Source of the DNA: Curtobacterium sp. SGAir0471
GTDB lineage: Bacteria > Actinomycetota > Actinomycetes > Actinomycetales > Microbacteriaceae
Assembly: GCF_005490985.1 (NCBI RefSeq)
Contig: NZ_CP027869.1
Coordinates: 2,108,001 to 2,172,000, forward strand
DNA length: 64,000 nucleotides
Direction of reading: 5' to 3'
Shown here: positions 46,071 through 54,559 of the stretch, piece after piece
How positions within the stretch are numbered: the first letter of the stretch is position 1
Layout: every line of letters begins with the position of its first letter
Notes under the pieces: model-generated
What the model was told of the DNA's origin: nothing
The model's database searches: none
What the model saw: the letters and a program-made list of their open reading frames with translations, nothing else
Made by a program: the position numbers and the translations under genes

Positions 46071-46132
46071 GCGTGCACCGGATGCGTTTGCATCGTGCGA
46101 CACCGCGCGCGTCGATCGACGCGTACAACGTC
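46071..46132. repeat. Tandem repeat unit 1
   Basis: 62-base unit beginning GCGTGCACCGGATGCG. It holds a small hairpin GATGC-N4-GCATC and the 16-bp perfect palindrome CGCGTCGATCGACGCG. A second unit follows nine bases later. Confidence 0.75.
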
Positions 46133-46141
46133 GGAACGTGC

Positions 46142-46201
46142 GCGTGCACCGGATGCGTGTGCATCATGCGACCGCGCGCGTCGATCGACGCGTGCAACGT
46201 C
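46142..46201. repeat. Tandem repeat unit 2
   Basis: 60-base unit, nearly identical to unit 1 (few substitutions and a two-base gap), with both palindromes kept. The remaining bases to 46298 contain no gene or further structure that I can support. Confidence 0.75.
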
Positions 46202-46298
46202 GCGGACGGCGGACCGCGCACGGCGGACGGCAGGCGACGGCGACGAGCGGACAGCAGGACAGCGGCGACGGCCGGGAGGCTCGGCGCGGCCCCGGCGG

Positions 46299-47294
46299 TC
46301 AGCCCGCGGCGCCGTCCCAGTCGGCGTACGGGTCCCACCCGGACGTCGGGACCGGGTCACCTCCGCGGACCAGGTCCGCGTCGCCGCGGGCGACGACCGT
46401 ACCGAGCCGCCGGAAGCCGCCGGGCAGCACCACGTCCGGCGGGAAGGTCGCGAGCAGGCCGTGGTCCTCGCCGCCGTGCAGCGCGAGGTCGTCGAGCCGG
46501 GGCTCCGGGTCGAGGTCGAGCGTCACCCCGCTGGCTCGGGCCAGTCGTCCGGCGTCGATCGCCAGGCCGTCGGACAGGTCGAGCATCGCGGTCGCCCCCG
46601 CCGTCGCCGCGTGCACGCCGTCGGCGACCGGCGGGACCGGGCGTCGCTGCCGGTCGACGTCCGGGTCCGCGTCCGCACCGCTCGCGACCACCGACGAGCG
46701 CGCGGGCTCACCGTCGGCGTCGACGCCGTCGCGGAACAGCCGGGCGAGGCCCCGGGCCGCGCGGCCGAGCTCCCCCGAGACCGCGAGGACGTCCCCGACC
46801 CGGGCCCCCGAGCGGAGCACCGGCGACCGTCCGCCGAGGTCACCGAACGCCGTCACCGAGACCGTGAAGGTGGCCGAGGTCGACAGGTCCCCACCGACCA
46901 CGCCGCACCCCGGCGCGAGCGCGTCCACCGCGGCCCGCACCCCGTCGGCGAAGGACTCGAGCACCGCGACCGGGGTGTCCTGCGGCGCGGCGAGGGCGAT
47001 CACGAGCCCGCTCGGCACCGCGCCCATCGCCGCGACGTCGGACAGGTTCGTCGCGGCGGCCTTCCACCCGACGTCCTCCGGGGACGACCACGCCCACCGG
47101 AAGTCCGGCCCGTGCACCATCATGTCCGTCGTGACGACGAACCGGCGGTCCGGCGCCGCGACCACCGCGCAGTCGTCACCGGGGCCGAGCACCGGAGCGC
47201 CCGCTGGCAGCCGGCGGACGATGCGGTCGAGGACGGCGAGCTCCCCCACCTGCCCCACGGTCGGTCCGGTCCAGGCGTCGTCCATCTCGTCCAC
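46299..47294 (-). CDS. thiL: Thiamine-monophosphate kinase
   Basis: Makes thiamine pyrophosphate from the monophosphate. 331 residues of the PurM-like fold with VLGPGDDCAVV, TTDMMVHGPDF, ATNLSDVAAMGA, GGDLS and DLSDGLAIDA. An Asp/Ala-rich loop (SGADADPDVDRQRR) is inserted before DLSDG. The GTG at 47294 is preferred since TACCGT ends seven bases upstream; an ATG at 47285 is the alternative (328 aa). Start region overlaps the divergent DUF3515 promoter. Confidence 0.93.
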   Translation of the reverse strand: MDEMDDAWTGPTVGQVGELAVLDRIVRRLPAGAPVLGPGDDCAVVAAPDRRFVVTTDMMVHGPDFRWAWSSPEDVGWKAAATNLSDVAAMGAVPSGLVIALAAPQDTPVAVLESFADGVRAAVDALAPGCGVVGGDLSTSATFTVSVTAFGDLGGRSPVLRSGARVGDVLAVSGELGRAARGLARLFRDGVDADGEPARSSVVASGADADPDVDRQRRPVPPVADGVHAATAGATAMLDLSDGLAIDAGRLARASGVTLDLDPEPRLDDLALHGGEDHGLLATFPPDVVLPGGFRRLGTVVARGDADLVRGGDPVPTSGWDPYADWDGAAG

Positions 47295-47301
47295 GTCCGC
47301 A

Positions 47302-47311
47302 ACGGTAGCCT
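47302..47311. promoter_or_regulatory. Overlapping divergent -10 elements for thiL and DUF3515
   Basis: TACCGT on the minus strand (47302-47307) is seven bases from the thiL GTG; TAGCCT on the plus strand (47306-47311) is eight bases from the DUF3515 ATG. The two hexamers share two base pairs. Confidence 0.5.
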
Positions 47312-47319
47312 GGACCCCG

Positions 47320-47805
47320 ATGGACACCGTGCGCCGCCCCCTCCGCTGGACCGCGATCGCGGGCGTCGCCGTGGCACTCGCCGCCGGGCTGACCGGCTGC
47401 ACGAACGCCGTGTCGATGGCCCCTGCTCCGTCGGCGGACGCCGCCGCGTGCGCCGCCGTGCAGGTCCGGCTCCCCGCGACCGTCGGGAACGACCTGGCGT
47501 TGCGGAACACGGACGCGCAGTCGACCGCGGCGTGGGGCGACCCGGCCGCGGCGCTGTACCACTGCGGGGTCGCGGTGCCGAGCGTGTCCGACCTGCCGTG
47601 CTTCAGCCAGGGCGGTGTCGACTGGATCCGCGACGACCGCGGCGAGGAGGTCGTCTACACGACGTTCGGCCGCTCCCCCGCGGTGCAGGTCGTCATCGAC
47701 TCGACGAAGACCACCAACCAGGTCGTGCAGGACCTGTCCGACGTCGTGTCGATCCTGCCGAAGGACGGGCACCGCTGCCTCGACCCCTCCGACGTGCAGG
47801 GCTGA
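47320..47805 (+). CDS. DUF3515 lipoprotein
   Basis: 161 residues. Signal peptide with lipobox LTGC (Cys27), then a secreted domain with Cys41, Cys80, Cys91 and Cys152, which could form two disulfides. DUF3515 is an actinobacterial family almost always found between ddl and thiL; function unknown, a cell-envelope role is likely from location. Probably leaderless (TAGCCT eight bases before ATG). Confidence 0.88.
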   Translation: MDTVRRPLRWTAIAGVAVALAAGLTGCTNAVSMAPAPSADAAACAAVQVRLPATVGNDLALRNTDAQSTAAWGDPAAALYHCGVAVPSVSDLPCFSQGGVDWIRDDRGEEVVYTTFGRSPAVQVVIDSTKTTNQVVQDLSDVVSILPKDGHRCLDPSDVQG

Positions 47806-47838
47806 TCGCCAGGTGGGTGACGCGCGCCGGACCGGGTG

Positions 47839-48936
47839 TCAGCGAACGGCGACGCGTCCCAGCTCGATGAGCTCGGTGACGAGTTCGCCGTAGGACACTC
47901 CGGACGCCGCCCAGCAGCGCGGGTACATCGACAGCGGGGTGAAGCCCGGCATGGTGTTGACCTCGTTCACCACGAAGCCGTCGTCGGTCAGGAAGCAGTC
48001 GACGCGCGCCAGGCCGGCACCGCCGATCGCCTCGAACGCCCGCGCGCCGATCGAACGGATCGCGGCGGTCTCGTCGTCGGTCAGGGGTGCGGGGCAGAGG
48101 AGCGCCTCGTCACCGCCGAGGTACTTCGAGGCGAAGTCGTAGAAGCCGTCCTCGGCGACGACGATCTCGCCGGGCAGGCTCGTGCGCGGGACGCCGTCGC
48201 GGCCCTCGAGGACCGCCACCTCGACCTCGCGGCCGACCACGCGCGGCTCGACGATCACCTTCGCGTCGTGCTCGAACGCCAGGTCCATCGCGGCGGCGAG
48301 CTGCGTCGGGTCGTCGACCCGCGACACCCCCATGCTCGACCCGGCGCGGGCGGGCTTCACGAAGAGCGGCCAGCCGTGCACCGCGACGGACGCGGCGACG
48401 GCGTCGGGGTCGGTCGTCCACTCGCGGCGGAGGACCGTCGTCCACGGCGCCACGCGCAGCCCGGCGTGCTCGAGCACGGCCTTCGCGGTGTGCTTGTCCA
48501 TCGCCAGCGCGCTCGCCAGGACACCGTCACCGACGTACGGCAGGCCGGCGACCTCGAGGAGCCCCTGCACCGTGCCGTCCTCGCCGAACGGGCCGTGCAG
48601 GATCGGGAACACCACGTCGACCGCGATCGTCGTCACCGAGCCGTCAGGGTGCGAGACGACGAGCTCGTTCGTCGCGGGCGACGTCGGGAACGCCACGCGC
48701 GTGCCGTTGTCGGGCACGACCGGGAGTGCCCCGTCGCGGAGCACCCACTGCGCGGGGTCGTCGGCCTGGAGCGTGAACGCCCCCTCCTTCGTGATGCCGA
48801 TCGGCACCACCGCGTAGGCAGACCGGTCGACGACGTCCATGATGCCGCCGGCCGTCACGCAGCTGATCTCGTGCTCGCTGGACCGGCCGCCGAACAGCAC
48901 GGCGACGGTCGTGGGGGCGGGAGCGATCGTGGGCAT
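47839..48936 (-). CDS. ddl: D-alanine-D-alanine ligase
   Basis: 365 residues. ATP-grasp enzyme for the peptidoglycan stem peptide: VLFGGRSSEHEISCVTAG, HGPFGEDGTVQGLLEV, KPARAGSSMGVSRV, and VNEVNTMPGFTPLSMYP near the C-terminus. The ATG at 48936 has GAGGGG seven bases upstream. Follows gpsA by 32 bases; the gpsA-ddl order is typical for Actinobacteria. Confidence 0.96.
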   Translation of the reverse strand: MPTIAPAPTTVAVLFGGRSSEHEISCVTAGGIMDVVDRSAYAVVPIGITKEGAFTLQADDPAQWVLRDGALPVVPDNGTRVAFPTSPATNELVVSHPDGSVTTIAVDVVFPILHGPFGEDGTVQGLLEVAGLPYVGDGVLASALAMDKHTAKAVLEHAGLRVAPWTTVLRREWTTDPDAVAASVAVHGWPLFVKPARAGSSMGVSRVDDPTQLAAAMDLAFEHDAKVIVEPRVVGREVEVAVLEGRDGVPRTSLPGEIVVAEDGFYDFASKYLGGDEALLCPAPLTDDETAAIRSIGARAFEAIGGAGLARVDCFLTDDGFVVNEVNTMPGFTPLSMYPRCWAASGVSYGELVTELIELGRVAVR

Positions 48937-48968
48937 GGGAGTCCCCTCGGAGGTCGGGAGCGGACCGG

Positions 48969-50081
48969 TCACTCGCCCTGGGGCTCGTCGGTCTCGGTGA
49001 GGTGCGGCGCGATGTTGCGCGGGTCGAGCCTACCGGCGAGGACCTCGGCCACTTGCCCGACGATGGGCATGTCGACCCCGTTCGCCGCGGCCAGCTCGAG
49101 GATCGGGGCGACCGACGCCAGGCCCTCCGCCGTCTGGTTCATCTGGCGGACCACCTCGTCGAAGCGGTAGCCCTGTCCGAGCAACCGGCCGGCCGTGTTG
49201 TTCCGCGACAGCGGCGACTGGCACGTCGCGATGAGGTCGCCGAGGCCCGCGAGGCCGGACAGGGTCGACGGCTGCGCACCGAGCGACACCGCGAAGTCGG
49301 TCATCTCGGCGAGCCCGCGGGTGATGATCGACGCCTTGGTGTTCTCGCCGTAGCCGACACCGTCGACGATGCCGATCGCCACCGCGATGAGGTTCTTCAG
49401 CACGCCGCCGAACTCGGTGCCGATGACGTCGGTGTTCGTGAACGACCGGAAGTACGGGTTCGTGGCGACCGCGGCCACGGCGGTGGCGGTCTCGAGCGAC
49501 GTCGACGACACGACCGCGGCGGTCGGCTGCCGGCGGGCGATCTCGAGCGCCAGGTTCGGTCCGCTCGCGACGGCGATGCGGTCGCGGTCGATGCCGAGCC
49601 CCTCGTGCAGGACCTCGCTCATCCGCAGGCCGGTGGCCTTCTCGACGCCTTTCATCAGGCTGACGACGGGGACGCCCTCGGGCAGCAGTGGCGCGATCGC
49701 GGACAGGTTCGAGCGGAGGGACTGCGACGGGACCGAGACGTACACCTGCTCGGCGCCGTCGAGCACCGCGGACAGCGAGGTCGACGCGGTCAGCGTGCGC
49801 GGCAGGTTGATGCCGGGCAGGTAGTCGGAGTTCCGCTTCGTCTCGGTGATCTCGCGAGCGACCTCGGGCCGTCGTGCCCAGACGACGGTGTCGGCACCGC
49901 CCTCGGCGAGCACCTTGGCGAAGGTGGTCCCCCAGCTGCCCGCACCGATGACGGCGACGCGCGGCTTGTCGGTGGACTGCATCACCACGCGGATGGCCGC
50001 GGTGTCGACGGCACCGGGAGCGGCGACGACGGGGTCCGGGTGGTCGTCGTGCGGGCGCAGGCCCGGGCGGTCGTCACTCAA
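48969..50081 (-). CDS. gpsA: Glycerol-3-phosphate dehydrogenase [NAD(P)+]
   Basis: 370 residues. Rossmann motif VIGAGSWGTTFAKVLAEGG (residues about 44-62), catalytic Lys in GVLKNLIAVAIGI, and NTAGRLLGQG. Supplies sn-glycerol-3-phosphate for phospholipids. Start choice: a TTG at 50081 has AAGGAG ten bases upstream and overlaps the plsC stop by eight bases, giving a 33-residue extension without homology. The ATG at 49982 (MQSTDKPRVAVIG) has only a weak site but gives the normal N-terminus. Confidence 0.93.
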   Translation of the reverse strand: MSDDRPGLRPHDDHPDPVVAAPGAVDTAAIRVVMQSTDKPRVAVIGAGSWGTTFAKVLAEGGADTVVWARRPEVAREITETKRNSDYLPGINLPRTLTASTSLSAVLDGAEQVYVSVPSQSLRSNLSAIAPLLPEGVPVVSLMKGVEKATGLRMSEVLHEGLGIDRDRIAVASGPNLALEIARRQPTAAVVSSTSLETATAVAAVATNPYFRSFTNTDVIGTEFGGVLKNLIAVAIGIVDGVGYGENTKASIITRGLAEMTDFAVSLGAQPSTLSGLAGLGDLIATCQSPLSRNNTAGRLLGQGYRFDEVVRQMNQTAEGLASVAPILELAAANGVDMPIVGQVAEVLAGRLDPRNIAPHLTETDEPQGE

Positions 50082-50919
50082 ACTTCCCGGTCTCCTTCTG
50101 GTTGTTGGCGGCGGGGTCCCACCGGATCGCCGGGGCCTGCTCGCCGCGGAGCTCCTCGAGGAGCTCGGTGATGCGCTGCATGAGCAGGTCGGTCGCCGCG
50201 AGCAGGGTCTTCTGGTCGAGCGGCTTCCCGCGGAACGCGGACAGGTCGATCGGGTCGCCGACGATCACGTCGACGCGCGACGGCGGGAACAGCCGGAGCT
50301 TCCTGGAGTACCGCGCCATGATCCGCTGCGTACCCCAGTGGGCCATCGGGATGAGCGGCACGTCGTTCTCGAGCGCGATCCGCACCGCACCGGTCTTGCC
50401 GCGCATCGGCCAGAGGTCGGGGTCGCGCGTGAGCGTGCCCTCGGGGTAGACGATGATCGCCCCGCCCTGCTCGATGACGGACTTCCCGCCGCCGAGCGGG
50501 TCGTTCAGGCGCGTCCGACCGGAGCGCTCGACCGGGATCTGGCCCATGCCGGCCATGAGCTTGCCGACGACCGGGACCCGGAAGATCGACGCCTTCGCGA
50601 GGAACCGCGGCGCGCGGCGGGACAGCCAGACGGCCGTGCCGACGACGAGCGGGTCGATGTTCGTGAAGTGGTTCGGGGCGAGCACGAACGCGCCACCCTC
50701 TGGCAGGCGCTTCGGCCCGTGCCAGTGGTAGCGGGCGGTGAACCGGAAGACCGGGATCACCACGGACGCGGTGATGCGGAAGGCCGCGTTCAGCTCGCCG
50801 CGGCGCCACCGGCGCCCCGGGTTCGGGAGGCCCGTGGTGACGTCCGAGGCGGACGCACGCCGTGCCTCCAGGCCGTCACCGGTGCCGTGGTCGCCCGGTC
50901 CGCCCGTCGTGCCGACCAC
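50074..50919 (-). CDS. plsC: 1-acyl-sn-glycerol-3-phosphate acyltransferase (PlsC-like)
   Basis: 281 residues. Acyltransferase motifs NHFTNID (catalytic His-x4-Asp) and YPEGTLTRDP, plus IPMAHWGTQ. Makes phosphatidate, the substrate of CdsA. A disordered N-terminus precedes the catalytic domain. The GTG at 50919 is five bases past the murA stop and has a poor ribosome site; a later GTG is possible. It sits in the leuCD-murA-plsC-gpsA-ddl run common in Actinobacteria. Confidence 0.9.
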   Translation of the reverse strand: MVGTTGGPGDHGTGDGLEARRASASDVTTGLPNPGRRWRRGELNAAFRITASVVIPVFRFTARYHWHGPKRLPEGGAFVLAPNHFTNIDPLVVGTAVWLSRRAPRFLAKASIFRVPVVGKLMAGMGQIPVERSGRTRLNDPLGGGKSVIEQGGAIIVYPEGTLTRDPDLWPMRGKTGAVRIALENDVPLIPMAHWGTQRIMARYSRKLRLFPPSRVDVIVGDPIDLSAFRGKPLDQKTLLAATDLLMQRITELLEELRGEQAPAIRWDPAANNQKETGKFE

Positions 50920-50923
50920 GCGT

Positions 50924-52291
50924 CTAGCCCGCGAAGTCGAAGTCGGCGCCGAGCTTGCGCAGCTTCGGGATGAAGTGCTCGTAGCCGCGGCTGATGATGC
51001 CGACGTTCGTGATGTGCGACTCGCCCTCGGCGGTCAGGGCCGCGATGAGGTGGCTGAAGCCACCGCGCAGGTCCGGGACGCGGACGTTCGCGGCGTGCAG
51101 CGTCGTCGGGCCGGTGATGACGGCGGCCTGCTCGAACGGGCGGCGGGCGACGCGGCGGTCGTGCCCGGGCAGCCCCTCCTTGTGCACGACGATGTCGGCA
51201 CCCATCTCGTTCAGCGCGTCCGTGAAGCCGAAGCGGTTCTCGTAGACGGTCTCGTGCACGATGCTCGTGCCCTCGGCCTGGGTCAGGGCGACGACGAGCG
51301 GCTGCTGCCAGTCCGTCATGAAGCCGGGGTGGACGTCGGTCTCGACGACGACCGGGCGCAGGGTCTCACGCTCGCGGTAGAAGCGGATGCCGTCCTCCTG
51401 CACGTCGAACCCGCCGCCGACCTTGCGGAAGACGTTGAGGAACGTCATGAGGTCCTGCTGGTCCGCGCCCTCGACGAAGATGTCGCCGTTCGTCGCGAGC
51501 GCTGCGGAGGCCCAGCTCGCGGCCTCGTTGCGGTCGTTGATCGCGCGGTGCGTGTAGCCGCGGAGCGACTCGACGCCCTCGATGAAGATCGTGCGGCTCG
51601 GCTCGACCGTGACGATCGCGCCCATCTTCTGCAGGATCGCGATGAGGTCCATGATCTCGGGCTCGATCGCGGCGTTGCGCAGCTCGGTGACGCCCTCGGC
51701 CAGGACCGACGAGAGCAGGACCTGCTCGGTCGCCCCGACGCTCGGGTAGGGCAGCTCGATCTTCGCACCCTTGAGGCCGTTCAGCGCCGTCAGGTGGATG
51801 CCGTTCAGCTGCTTGTCGACCACAGCCCCCATGGCGCGCAGGGCGTCGAGGTGGAAGTCGATCGGACGGTCGCCGATGCGGCAGCCGCCGAGGTCGGGGA
51901 TGAACGCCTCGCCGAGCTTGTGCAGCAGCGGACCGCAGAACAGGATCGGGATGCGGCTCGACCCGGCGTGGGCGTCGATCTCGGCGAAGTGCGCCGACTC
52001 GACGTTCGACGGGTCGAGGATGAGCTCGCCTCGTGCAGGGTCCGTGATCCGCACGCCGTGCACCTCGAGCAGGCCGCGGACGACCTTCACGTCGGAGATG
52101 TCCGGGACGTCCTTGAGGATCGACGGGGTGTCGCCGAGCAGCGAGGCGACCATCGCCTTGGTCGCGAGGTTCTTCGCGCCACGGACCTCGATGCGTCCCA
52201 CGAGCGGCTTGCCGCCCCGGATGACGATCTCGTCCGACTTGAGGCCGACGCGGGCCCCTGCTGCTGCTGCGTCCTGTACGAGGGAGTTCAC
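50924..52291 (-). CDS. murA: UDP-N-acetylglucosamine 1-carboxyvinyltransferase
   Basis: First committed step of peptidoglycan synthesis. 455 residues from the GTG at 52291, which overlaps the leuD stop as TAGTG. The active-site Lys is in VRGAKNLATK and the fosfomycin-target Cys is kept (Cys137, GGCRIGDRPID). An ATG at 52321 would add ten residues but would overlap leuD by 31 bases with no ribosome site. Confidence 0.95.
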   Translation of the reverse strand: MNSLVQDAAAAGARVGLKSDEIVIRGGKPLVGRIEVRGAKNLATKAMVASLLGDTPSILKDVPDISDVKVVRGLLEVHGVRITDPARGELILDPSNVESAHFAEIDAHAGSSRIPILFCGPLLHKLGEAFIPDLGGCRIGDRPIDFHLDALRAMGAVVDKQLNGIHLTALNGLKGAKIELPYPSVGATEQVLLSSVLAEGVTELRNAAIEPEIMDLIAILQKMGAIVTVEPSRTIFIEGVESLRGYTHRAINDRNEAASWASAALATNGDIFVEGADQQDLMTFLNVFRKVGGGFDVQEDGIRFYRERETLRPVVVETDVHPGFMTDWQQPLVVALTQAEGTSIVHETVYENRFGFTDALNEMGADIVVHKEGLPGHDRRVARRPFEQAAVITGPTTLHAANVRVPDLRGGFSHLIAALTAEGESHITNVGIISRGYEHFIPKLRKLGADFDFAG

Positions 52292-52887
52292 TACTTCACC
52301 GGCAATGTCTTCGGCCGCCATCGGGAGCGGCGGGATTCGAACTCCGTGATCGAGGACTCGTCACGGAGGGTGAGCCCGATGTCGTCGAGCCCTTCCATCA
52401 ACCGCCAACGAGTGTAGGCGTCGATCTCGAAGGGGACGTCCACCGCGCCGAGCGACACGCGCTGCGTGACCAGGTCGACGGTCGCCTGCACCCCCGGATC
52501 CCGCTCGATCTCGGCCCAGAGGGCCTCGACTTCCGGTTCGGTCACGATCGCGGTGACCAGGCCCTGCTTGCCCGCGTTGCCCTTGAAGATGTCCGCGAAG
52601 CGACTCGAGACGACCACGCGGAACCCGAAGTCGCGGAGTGCCCAGACGGCGTGCTCACGACTCGACCCGGTGCCGAAGTCCGGGCCGGCGACGAGCACCT
52701 GCGCGCCCTGGTACTCGGACTTGTTGAGCACGAAGTCGGGGTCCTGGCGCCACCCGGCGAACAGGGCGTCCTCGAAGCCCGTCTTCGTGACGCGCTTGAG
52801 GTAGACCGCGGGGATGATCTGGTCGGTGTCGACGTTGGACCGCTTGAGCGGCGCAGCGATCCCGGTGACGGTGGTGATCTTGTCCAT
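52291..52887 (-). CDS. leuD: 3-isopropylmalate dehydratase small subunit
   Basis: 198 residues, beginning [20 protein letters not shown] with [10 protein letters not shown] and [13 protein letters not shown]. Swivelling domain that completes the aconitase-type active site with LeuC. The ATG has AGGGGAAG six bases upstream and overlaps the leuC stop (TGATG). Confidence 0.97.
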   Translation of the reverse strand: MDKITTVTGIAAPLKRSNVDTDQIIPAVYLKRVTKTGFEDALFAGWRQDPDFVLNKSEYQGAQVLVAGPDFGTGSSREHAVWALRDFGFRVVVSSRFADIFKGNAGKQGLVTAIVTEPEVEALWAEIERDPGVQATVDLVTQRVSLGAVDVPFEIDAYTRWRLMEGLDDIGLTLRDESSITEFESRRSRWRPKTLPVK

Positions 52888-54344
52888 CAGAACTTCCCCT
52901 CGCTTGCGGTGGCGGACGTCGCCGCCGCGATCTCGTCGTCGGTCGCCAGGTCCCACGGGCTCGACAGCGTCCCGCGCACGGCCGTGGCCGCGGCGACGAG
53001 CGGGGACACCAGGTGGGTGCGGCCGCCCTTGCCCTGACGGCCCTCGAAGTTCCGGTTCGAGGTGCTGGCGCAGCGCTCCCCCGGCGCGAGCTGGTCGGGG
53101 TTCATGCCGAGGCACATCGAGCAGCCGGCGAACCGCCACTCGGCGCCGAAGTCCGTGAACACCTTGTCCAGCCCCTCGGCCTCGGCCTCGAGCCGCACCC
53201 GAGCGGAGCCGGGCACGACCATGACCCGGACGCCCTCGGCCTTCTGGCGCCCCCTGATGATCGACGCGAAGGCCCGGAGGTCCTCGATGCGCGAGTTCGT
53301 GCACGACCCCATGAACACCGCGTCGACGGCGATGTCCTTCATGGGCGTGCCGGCGGTCAGGTCCATGTACTCCAACGCGCGCTGCGCCGCCGCCTGGTCG
53401 TTCGGGTCGGTGTAGTCCGAGGGAGAGGGGACCGTCTCGGAGAGCGACACGCCCTGGCCGGGGTTGGTGCCCCAGGTGACGAAGGGCTCGAGCTCGTCGG
53501 CGTCGATGAAGACCTCGGCGTCGAACACCGCGTCGTCGTCGGTCGCCAGCGTGTCCCAGTAGGCGACCGCGTCGTCCCAGTCCTGGCCGGTCGGGGCGTG
53601 GTCGCGACCCTGGACGTAGTCGTACGTCGTCTGGTCGGGGGCGACCATGCCGGCGCGGGCACCGGCCTCGATCGACATGTTGCAGATCGTCATGCGGCCC
53701 TCCATCGAGAGGGAGCGGATCGCCGACCCGCGGTACTCGAGCACGTAGCCCTGCCCGCCGCCGGTACCGATCTTCGCGATCACGGCGAGGATGATGTCCT
53801 TCGCGGTGACACCGGGGCGCAGCGTGCCCTCGACCGTGATCGCCATGGTCTTGAAGGGCTTCAGCGGCAGGGTCTGCGTCGCGAGGACGTGCTCGACCTC
53901 GGACGTGCCGATGCCGAACGCCATCGCGCCGAACGCGCCGTGGGTGCTCGTGTGGGAGTCGCCGCAGACGACCGTGATGCCGGGCATGGTCAGGCCGAGC
54001 TGGGGGCCGACCACGTGGACGATGCCCTGCTCCCTGTCGCCCAGCGAGTGCAGGCGGACGCCGAACTCCGTGCAGTTCCGGCGCAGGGTCTCGATCTGGG
54101 TGCGGCTCGTCGGGTCGGCGATCGGCCGGTCGATCGCGAGCGTCGGGGTGTTGTGGTCCTCGGTCGCAATGGTGAGGTCCAGGCGACGCACGGGACGGCC
54201 GGCCTGGCGGAGACCGTCGAACGCCTGCGGGCTCGTGACCTCGTGCACGAGGTGGAGGTCGATGTAGAGGAGGTCCGGGTTCCCGTCCTCGCCCTTGACC
54301 ACGACGTGGTCGTCCCACACCTTCTCGGCGAGCGTCTTTCCCAT
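52887..54344 (-). CDS. leuC: 3-isopropylmalate dehydratase large subunit
   Basis: 485 residues. The 4Fe-4S cluster ligands lie in FMGSCTNSR and [11 protein letters not shown]-terminus [14 protein letters not shown] and [16 protein letters not shown] are typical. Isomerises 2- to 3-isopropylmalate in leucine synthesis. The ATG has GGAAGGG; TAGACT at 54401-54406 would give a leader of about 50 bases. Confidence 0.97.
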   Translation of the reverse strand: MGKTLAEKVWDDHVVVKGEDGNPDLLYIDLHLVHEVTSPQAFDGLRQAGRPVRRLDLTIATEDHNTPTLAIDRPIADPTSRTQIETLRRNCTEFGVRLHSLGDREQGIVHVVGPQLGLTMPGITVVCGDSHTSTHGAFGAMAFGIGTSEVEHVLATQTLPLKPFKTMAITVEGTLRPGVTAKDIILAVIAKIGTGGGQGYVLEYRGSAIRSLSMEGRMTICNMSIEAGARAGMVAPDQTTYDYVQGRDHAPTGQDWDDAVAYWDTLATDDDAVFDAEVFIDADELEPFVTWGTNPGQGVSLSETVPSPSDYTDPNDQAAAQRALEYMDLTAGTPMKDIAVDAVFMGSCTNSRIEDLRAFASIIRGRQKAEGVRVMVVPGSARVRLEAEAEGLDKVFTDFGAEWRFAGCSMCLGMNPDQLAPGERCASTSNRNFEGRQGKGGRTHLVSPLVAAATAVRGTLSSPWDLATDDEIAAATSATASEGKF

Positions 54345-54400
54345 CGGCCCGACCCTTCCTCATCGACGTTGCGGTACCGCTCTCGCGGTTCGGTCCGGCG

Positions 54401-54406
54401 AGTCTA
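54401..54406 (-). promoter_or_regulatory. Candidate -10 (TAGACT) for leuCD
   Basis: Minus-strand TAGACT directly next to the 14-bp palindromic operator candidate. Confidence 0.45.
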
Positions 54407-54410
54407 GCAG

Positions 54411-54424
54411 GTTGGTATACCAAC
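54411..54424. promoter_or_regulatory. Candidate operator GTTGGTATACCAAC upstream of leuC
   Basis: Perfect 14-bp palindrome in a locally AT-richer patch, four bases upstream of the leuC -10 candidate. It looks like the site of a dimeric winged-helix repressor; the regulator is not encoded in this window. Confidence 0.5.
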
Positions 54425-54445
54425 GCGCGTGCGCCGCGACCGGAC

Positions 54446-54493
54446 GTCGGACGGGAGGCTCGTGACGGGCCCGCCACGCGCCTCCCGTCCGAC
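54446..54493. repeat. Family palindrome in a divergent promoter region (copy 7)
   Basis: Perfect 14-base outer arms GTCGGACGGGAGGC / complement, with a less perfect centre. It lies between the divergent leuC and FUSC starts, where no transcript should end. Confidence 0.7.
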
Positions 54494-54559
54494 AGCCGCC
54501 CACCCTCGGGACGCGACACGTCCCGGCGACACCCGTCGCGGTGGGAGGATGGGAGCGAC

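Noticed and set aside
46071..46201. Short CRISPR array
   Set aside because: Only two units, nine bases apart, with no spacers of normal length and no cas genes nearby.
46066..46298. Small proteins in the 46-kb repeats (recurring SIDAR peptide)
   Set aside because: The frame is a by-product of the GTCGATCGACGCG palindrome; no start signal or other coding features.
52332..52346. GGGATTCGAACTCCG, resembling a tRNA T-arm on the minus strand
   Set aside because: The flanking bases do not form a T-stem or acceptor stem, and the site encodes the C-terminus of LeuD (FESRRS).
54345..54410. Leucine attenuator or T-box in the leuC leader
   Set aside because: The leader is only about 50 bases, with no run of Leu codons, T-box sequence or terminator.
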